The notes under the pieces are model-generated. The model did not search any database, was not told where the DNA came from, and saw only the letters and a program-made list of their open reading frames with translations. A stretch of DNA of 64,000 nt from Ligustrum vulgare (Eukaryota; Streptophyta; Magnoliopsida; Lamiales; Oleaceae): positions 25,903,128 to 25,967,127 of the forward strand of contig OY743168.1 of NCBI GenBank assembly GCA_963555705.1, in the 5' to 3' direction. Shown here piece by piece: positions 57,890 to 64,000 of this stretch. The stretch's first letter is position 1; each line of letters begins with the position of its first letter. Both the position numbers and the translations under genes were made by a program.

Positions 57890-58292
57890 GTTATGTAAAT
57901 GTGAGACTCTTCCTTCACTTGAAATTCTTATGTTATTTTGCCATTATATATAGATCCATATTAAGATTTTGTTGGTATGAGGTTAAATTTTTGTTTAACT
58001 GAAACAATATTAATGATGAATTTATTGACATAGAGAAATAACTGATTTATTAATATTAAAATTAATTTAATTCAGCAAATCAACCATTGTTTACCTATAA
58101 AATATCACAAAATAAATATATCAAAAAATTACAAAGTAAACGCATTTTTAGTTTTCTATTTTTGAAAATAGTTTTCCAAAATTACAAAGAGAAAATATTT
58201 TCAGCAATTCCAAAACAAACAACCAAAATTCAAAATTCAAAACAAAATCCAAAACTCAAAATCAAAAATCGAAACACAAAGAGAACGGCCCC
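56966..58292. mobile_element. PIF/Harbinger-like non-autonomous element in CACTA 2
   Basis: Flanked by TAA (56963-56965 and 58293-58295). Removing it restores the CACTA array text. Ends GGCCCCATTCTTTTTG and the inverse of its right end, GGGGCCGTTCTCTTTG, match. Interior: about seven copies of a ~100-bp unit (GAGACACTTCCTTCACTTGA, then ATATATAGATCCATGTTAA) at 57185-57970, with ATT microsatellites in it. Shares AAACGCGTTTT text with 36657-38027. Confidence 0.82.
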
Positions 58293-58504
58293 TAAGCTTT
58301 TGCAACGTTTTACCTATTGCATTTTTTTTTTGTTGGGGGGGGGGGGCTAATTCACATTATTTAAACATAGATTACTAAATTGCAAATATTATAAAACTTT
58401 AAACCTAATACACGGCCCCAATTTACCCAAATATCCAATTCAATCCAGCCCTCAATTCTCAAACCCAATCAAATTCCATCCCTCTCTCAATTCCAGCGGG
58501 GGTC

Positions 58505-58508
58505 GCGA

Positions 58509-58545
<37 letters not shown>
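58505..58545. repeat. CT microsatellite
   Basis: About 40 bp of CT repeat in a C-rich stretch (58440-58680) of unknown origin inside CACTA 2. That stretch may be captured host sequence such as a 5' UTR, but no frame was recognised. Confidence 0.9.
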
Positions 58546-58547
<2 letters not shown>

Positions 58548-58726
58548 CCAGTGCTCAGTCCGTCGACCAGCTCCATTGAACGCCGACTGCCCAGTCTGTC
58601 CAGCCTCCTCCTCTGCGTCGTCCAGTCACCGAAGGCACGAAGTGGGCATGACAGTGCTCAAACAGAATTGATACCCGCAGCGTAAGATCTTGTGTTACCT
58701 GGATAAGTTGATTTGTGTTTGATTAG

Positions 58727-59095
58727 CAGTGTTCTAAAACGCGCGCACTGTGCGCGCCTACGCGCACCTCTCGCTCGTCGCTTTGGCGAGAAGCGAGAAA
58801 AACGAGTTTTTGAAAATTTTGTTCTAAAAAGCGCGCGCAATGCGTGCATTGTGCGCGCACAATGCGTGCATTGTGCGCGCACAATGCGTGCTGAAGCGAG
58901 CTTAAGCGCGCATTGTGCGCGCTTAAGCATGCCCGATGCGCACAGCTGCCAAATTTTTTTTTTTTACTTGTTCAAGTATGGGTAAAATTTAAATCAAATA
59001 TTTAGGAATTGAAAAACGCTTACTCCCGCTTAAGCTTCAAAAGCTTGACTCTTAGGCTCCACGCTTCGTCACGCTTCACGCTTTTTAGAACACCG
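58727..59095. mobile_element. hAT-like MITE in CACTA 2
   Basis: Begins CAGTGTTCTAAAACGCG and ends CGCTTTTTAGAACACCG, with a perfect 8-bp duplication TTGATTAG (58719-58726 and 59096-59103). The interior has GCGCGCA/TGCGCGC repeats (58738-58925) that fold on themselves. 369 bp, non-coding. Confidence 0.93.
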
Positions 59096-59160
59096 TTGAT
59101 TAGAGAGTGACTTATGCAGTTTTTCTCTTGCCATCTGACTATTTATTTATTGTGGCACAG

Positions 59161-59357
59161 GGAGACAGCCAAAAGCCCTTCTTATTGGTCTAGGGTTTGC
59201 TGGCACAATATTGCTGAACTGGCAAAGGAAGCAATAACAGTTCGACGTGCACTGGAACCCCTTTTTAATTGTTTTGACACCGAGAATTATTGGTCACCTG
59301 AGAAAGGAATTGCCAGTTATGTATTAATTTATTTGCAGTCTTTGTTGGAAGAATCAG
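59161..59357 (+). pseudogene. Captured exon of an EFR3-like ARM-repeat gene
   Basis: A single clean exon of 197 bp with an acceptor (TGTGGCACAG) and a donor (CAG|GTATGA). The reading is ETAKSPSYWSRVCWHNIAEL, then AKEAITVRRALEPLFNCFD and ENYWSPEKGIASYVLIYLQS. It matches my memory of the N-terminal ARM-repeat part of plant EFR3-like proteins (SEMI-ROLLED LEAF2 group), which are membrane-associated scaffolds. No neighbouring exons of that gene were seen in the element. The exon has no stop and keeps both splice sites, so it could be spliced into a transcript. It lies inside CACTA 2, so it is a transduplicated fragment. Confidence 0.75.
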
Positions 59358-60944
59358 GTATGATTTGGACCTTAATTCCTATTCATATTCTTCTGCAAAT
59401 AACACCAATTCCTCTTTGTTATTTTGTTATCATTTTTTGTCTAACCCAAACTTTTCAACTCTAGGAGATAAGTCCCATCTGCTAATTCTGTACTTTTTAA
59501 AATATTGGGTTAGTTATATAATTCCGTCATTTTGATTATGTATTATTTTTTGGGATTTTTTGTGGCTGATGGAATGAAGATGGGCGTGTTCAATTAAAGA
59601 GATTGCGTTGTATTTGAAATATGGATGATGTTATTTAAATTGGATACCATGGATTATTGTCATTTGATTTTTTTTTTTAATTATTGATTTTATTATGGTT
59701 GGTGAGTATTTTTGTTGGATTCAATTTATTTCTTTGTTTGTGTATTTTGGATTTTTAAATATTTTCGGCATGAAAACGAGTTATTTCTTGGACTCTGCCG
59801 GAAAGTTTGTTTTGCTACGTTGAGAAATGCAAATTACACATTTTGTCATATTTCATTCTAATATCATGCAAGCCAAAGCAAAAGAAATTGTTATTGGATG
59901 AAGTATTCTTGGACTTGGTTTCACGATGAAATTTTGTATTGAGTGAAGTAACTCAACCGGAGATTTTTGTTTTGATTTTTTTTACCTGGACGGGTGAATT
60001 TAGTTTATTTTGATGCAGTAATTGGACAGAGTTTAAGGTTTCGAAATAGTAATAGTATCATTCATTCGATATTTTGGTGAAAAGGCTAATCAGGGTGAAA
60101 GTCTGTTCTACCTGGAAAGATTAAAATTAGAATTCTGTAGCATAATAATTAAGTATTTCTTCGATGTGTAAAAGTATAATCAAATTGCTACACTTGTAGC
60201 ATAATAATTAAGTATTTCTATCCTAGTATCTTCTCTTAACTTGCAAACTGTCGCTTACGAAAATAAAGATGATGCGCTGAAGTTGCAAACTTTCAACATC
60301 TCAAATGTAACTTGTGATTTACTATCAGTTATGCTACTATGACTCTAGAGTTTCTTATAACTTATTATTTTTCTTGGTGATAGATCTAGCATCTAGCTGT
60401 CATCTGTCATCGATGCACTTCACGTCTCTGGTCTAGTAGATTGATTTAGGAAAAGTCATATCAATTTTTATGAAATCACATTGGAAAGGTATAAATGTAT
60501 TTTGTTTTTAACTCTATTTTTTATTTTTTGTATCATTTATTAAGTAAAGCGTGTCATTCACTTATAATTTTGCTCAAATTTGTTATCGGTGTAACTTTGA
60601 AGATGGACTGAATTTTGCGATCTAAAGGTGCCGTTATATTGCGGGATGAAGTTGATGTTCCCGTAGTAAAATATTTCTTTTGTCAAATGATGTTCTTTTG
60701 CGAATTTGTTAAACATTATCAACACTTTCTTTAGTGAATTTGTTATTATGTATTGTGGATTTGTTATTCTGTATTGTGGATTTGTTAAACATTATCAAGA
60801 CTTTATTTTGTATGGATTTGAAAATTCATAATGTATTTACTTTTGTTTTTTATTTAAAGTACCATTTTAATGAAGTAATTAGAAAATTTTGGGTTTTATA
60901 AATAATTTGTTCAATAATATTTAAAATATATATATATATATAGC
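59358..60944. other. Interior of CACTA 2 after the captured exon
   Basis: AT-rich intron-like text, possibly partly captured intron of the EFR3-like gene. No further exon was recognised. Confidence 0.4.
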
Positions 60945-61370
60945 AGCGTTCAAAAAACGTTGCAAAAGGGTTTACGGCAACACTCAATAAATGTTGCAAA
61001 AGATTGGCTTAAAAGTTTTTGCAAGACTTAAAAAACGTTGCAAAAGGGTTTACGGAAACACTCAAACAACGTTGCAAAAAGGTCTACGGCAACACTTAAT
61101 AAACGTTGCAAAAGGGTCTACGACAACACTTAAAAAACATTGCAAAATGGTCTACCGCAACACTTAATAAACGTTGCAAAAGGGTCTACCGCAACACTTA
61201 ATAAACGTTGTAAAAGGTCTATTGCAACGTTTATTTCAATCTTTTGCAACGTTCAAAAAACGTTGCAAAAAATTTTTACTCTACGGCAACACTGCGATTT
61301 GCAACACTTGTCAAACGTTGCAAAAGCCTTTTGGCAACATTTTTTGAGTGTTGCAAAAGGCTATTTTTGT
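60945..61370. repeat. Right subterminal array of CACTA 2
   Basis: About ten units of roughly 35-40 bp with AACGTTGCAAAAGGGTCTAC and GGCAACACTTAATAA parts. Unit copies near 61215-61340 appear in inverted sense as well (TTTTGCAACGTT). Confidence 0.9.
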
Positions 61371-61380
61371 TGTAGTGTGT

Positions 61381-63140
61381 GTGCAGTGCCTTCTCAAACA
61401 ACAGTTCCGATCCCTCACCATGTTCGACGTCTGCACACACTTTCAACTCCTTCCCTGCCTTCATCTCCAATCATCATGCTCGAAACTGATTCTGTGAACT
61501 CAGACCCCATTGAAAATCTAGCTGCACCAACCTCTTCCACGACAGTACCTCCTTCTCCTCCTTTGATTCAAATCAACGCCTCCACCCATCTACCGATTCG
61601 CCTTACTGTGTCCAGCTTTTTCTCTTGGAAACTCCTGTTCAAAAGCCTTTTATGGTCTCAATCTCATGGGTTTTCTTGATGGAACAACCCCCCCCCTCCC
61701 GCTCCCCCTCCCGAAACAACCATCACCATGGTCACCCTTTCTCCAAGCCCGTCCACCCTCCCTAACCCCCAATTTATTTTCTGAAAAAGACAAGACCAAC
61801 TCATTCTTCATTCTTTAATAGCATCCCTCACGTAAACAATCATTCCCCTTATTGCCTCCGCCAAAAATTCTCATGAAGCTTGGACTCGCTTGGAAAATAT
61901 CTTCGCCAAGCGATCTCAATCTCATATAATTCATCTCAAGGATAAATTAACTATCTTGCAATGTGGAACTCTTCCTATCTTTGACTTCCTGCTCCAAATT
62001 AAAACCTTGGCTGATGAGCTCGCCTCTCTAGGCGCTCCTCTTTCTGATGCTAATATTCCTATTTATTGTACTCGCAGCCTTGGTTCAGCGTATAAAGAGG
62101 TCATCGTGGCACTTCGCACGCGTGACACGTCCATCTCCTTTGAAGAATTATTTGACAAATTGATTGATCATGAAAATTTTCTTAAGGACTCATAATCTAT
62201 GCCTCCTGCTCCAGTTGTCAATTTCACTAAACAAGGCTCAAAGAACAACAACTCTTCAGAGCACTCATTCAACCGCAATAGGCGACCACAAGGTAATCAA
62301 TCCCGCAAAAACTATCCATCACTTGGACCCGGTTTAACACCTACACCAACCCTGCCCTTCTCTACTATATCTACATCACGGGGGCCTCCTTCAACAGATC
62401 CCACGATCTGTCAATACTATGGCAAAAAGGTTCACAAATGTTATACTTTATTTCCAACACTTCGCCCATCTCGCCCCAGCATCAACCATGCCTCTTCAAT
62501 TGCTCCAAGTGGAAACTAGGTTGTGGACTCCAGTGCATCTCATCATATTGCACCGCAAATAACAGACTTCAATATTCATCAAGCGTATGATGGTTCGGAC
62601 GACGTACACCTTGGTAATGGCTCTATCCTTTGTATATCTAATATAGGCTTCGTTTCTTTATCTCCTAATTTTTTCTTTTTGATGTTCTTCATGTCCCCAA
62701 TAAAAATCACAAACTCCTTTGTCTCAAAAATTTGTAAATCCAATCTAACCTCTATTGAACTTTTTTCCGAATTATTTTCTTGTGAAGAATCTTCATAATC
62801 GGAAGCCCCTACTTCGCGACTCCAATATCAATAATCTCTATGAATGGCCTTTCACCTCGCCGTCTCCACCTCCCAAAACTGTGTACATTACCTCCTCTAC
62901 TGTCTCACCATCTCTCTGGCATGATCGCCTCGATCATCCCTCCCTCCGGACATCTACTTTACTGTCAACAAACTCTCACAATTCATGCACCTTCCTACTA
63001 ACACTCACTAGATGGCAGTCAAACGTCTACTAAAACATACACTTTCCATGATCTCTTCCTTCACCGAAATACCTCTCTCACACTTTCCAAGTCTAACCTA
63101 GACCCAAAAATTTTGCTACTCAAGTCTGTAAATATTAGCT
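61381..63140 (+). pseudogene. copia 3 gag, protease, pre-integrase joined to RNase H
   Basis: Gag: LIQINASTHLPIRLT then, after breaks, MENIFAKRSQSHIIHLKDKL and FLLQIKTLADELASLGAPLS (to 62194). A decayed zinc knuckle (CQYYGKKVHKC) has Tyr for one Cys. Protease DSSASHHIA at 62526-62555 has Ser for the Gly of the usual DSGA/DSGAS site. Pre-integrase SLWHDRLDHPSLR is at 62915-62955. Next comes TRWQSNVY/MAVKRLLKHT (63000-63045), which belongs to the RNase H start, so integrase and RT have been deleted. Several stops and frameshifts. Confidence 0.85.
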
Positions 63141-64000
63141 AAGTTAGCCTTGCGCAGTGACAACCACATGGATCGTATGAGGTTCATTGATCCTACAAAA
63201 AATTATGGGTTTTGATTTTCTCCTTTCGTTTTTTAAAATTTAAAATCATTTTCCCTTCGCTCTTTTAAGCATTGTGCACAAATTTTCTTAGGAAGTCCAA
63301 ATTTGAAATCACCAATATATTTCCCCTCTCCCCAATATATAGGATTTAACAATTCTTCCACCAAAATTTGAAGTCTAATCACTACTTAACTCGTTGAAGT
63401 CGTAGTCGGCCACATAAATCTGGCCACCAGGCTACCACTATTCTCATCTCAAGTATCAACCCACTATTAATGTTACATTGAAAAAAATAAAAATACAACT
63501 TTTTGTTCCACAATGAAAAGTATCTCCGGCAATCGGCTCTGCCACTAACGATACGTGATTACTGAAGTTACGTAACACGCAAATGGTCATACACAATAGA
63601 AACAAAGTAATAACAAAATTAACTGTTCGAGCCCCATTATTTGGGAAAATAAATTTTGTATCAGTGATTTTAGGAGAATATATAGTTAATTTTTTTTTTA
63701 AAAAAAGAAAAAGAAAATTAAGATTTACGTGTAACATTTTATGGGAGAATTTGTGGTTGAAAATGTGTATTGGAAAAATGGGTTAAAAAATGAGGACCAA
63801 ACCAGGGCTAGAGTAATAAATGCTTGCGGGAGGACTCTATTTTTACATTATTCTCATTAAAAAATATTCTAGATAGTAGTAATATGGATTTCGCGGCGTA
63901 AAGATAACAGTATACAATCACTTGAATACCGTTTTCACCGGCTTATTTTCAAAACAACCTCTAAACCTAAGGTTGTTTTCCATTTTCCCAGAATAGGCAA
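63141..64000. other. Right edge, no gene
   Basis: Mixed AT-rich sequence. 63700-63800 is a copy of the old MITE family with GTGGTTGAAAATGTG. No 3' LTR of copia 3 was found before the window ends. Confidence 0.4.

Larger units (their letters stand above)
56756..61377. mobile_element. CACTA transposon 2, non-autonomous, carrying a host exon
   Basis: Ends CACTACAACAAAA and TTTTTGTTGTAGTG, with the 3-bp duplication TGT (56753-56755 and 61378-61380). 4622 bp. Subterminal GCAAC-motif arrays lie on both sides (56775-56960 and 60945-61370). No transposase. Interior: a Harbinger-like element (56966-58292), a hAT-like MITE (58727-59095) and an EFR3-like exon (59161-59357). Its end sequence and array motif differ from CACTA 1, so it is another family. 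Confidence 0.93.
56300..63140 (+). mobile_element. Decayed Ty1/copia element 3, split by CACTA 2
   Basis: The end of a 5' LTR at 56627 is followed by a primer site (56628-56640, TAGTATCAAAGCC, two changes from the tRNA-Met complement). The leader and gag start are then broken at 56756 by CACTA 2. After it, gag resumes at 61381 and runs to a decayed protease, pre-integrase and a jump to RNase H. The 5' edge of the LTR and any 3' LTR were not found. Confidence 0.8.

Noticed and set aside
58658..58985. Cys/Arg/Ala-rich frames on both strands
   Set aside because: They read the GCGCGCA repeats of the hAT-like MITE 58727-59095, which has a perfect target duplication.
61140..61380. Start of the 179-codon frame at 61140
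   Set aside because: The first 80 codons read the CACTA 2 subterminal array; only the part after 61381 is copia gag.

Overview
The window is nuclear DNA of a dicot-type flowering plant. It is AT-rich, genes carry GT-AG introns, and most of it is transposable elements: Ty1/copia, Ty3/gypsy, CACTA, hAT, PIF/Harbinger and Mutator-like insertions. There is also a small piece of plastid DNA. Nothing in it is bacterial. The species was not identified. All assignments come from reading translations, splice sites, terminal repeats and target-site duplications (TSDs); no database search was run.

Four host genes look intact. (1) Plus strand, 522-4242: a plastid-type lipid phosphate phosphatase epsilon in four exons. 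(2) Minus strand, 10573-12443: a secreted GH5 mannan endo-1,4-beta-mannosidase in five exons. (3) Minus strand, 42211-45505 with 5' UTR up to about 46260: a conserved coiled-coil protein with a C-terminal membrane anchor, in three coding exons. (4) Minus strand, 54245-54583: a small intronless plant protein of 112 residues. A FAR1/FHY3-type pseudogene lies at 51556-52850.

Layout of the mobile part. 5943-9740: an inverted-repeat element whose left arm was split by a very young, internally deleted copia element (5965-8538, TSD CTAAT, LTRs with 2 differences). 15184-22295: a very young non-autonomous gypsy/chromovirus derivative (TSD CAATG, about 3 LTR differences apart from tandem-repeat number). 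On its antisense strand it carries an intact 183-codon ORF whose basic plus Cys-rich core resembles the nucleic-acid-binding proteins of carla-like plant RNA viruses, followed by three hairpin repeats. 25070-25470: a rearranged plastid insertion containing the start of ycf2. 27750-33527: a CACTA element with perfect ends (TSD TAC) and two broken transposase genes. 35255-41867: a decayed copia pol split by a Harbinger-like element and by another insertion that itself contains a hAT-like element. 47539-50906: a non-coding LTR element inside an older inverted-repeat element. About 56300-63140: a decayed copia that received a second CACTA element (56756-61377, TSD TGT). That CACTA has captured one exon of an EFR3-like ARM-repeat host gene and itself hosts a Harbinger-like and a hAT-like insertion.

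The best candidates for something undescribed are the virus-like antisense gene with its hairpin tail inside the gypsy derivative, the host exon in the second CACTA element, and a pair of perfect back-to-back hairpins at 36424-36479.
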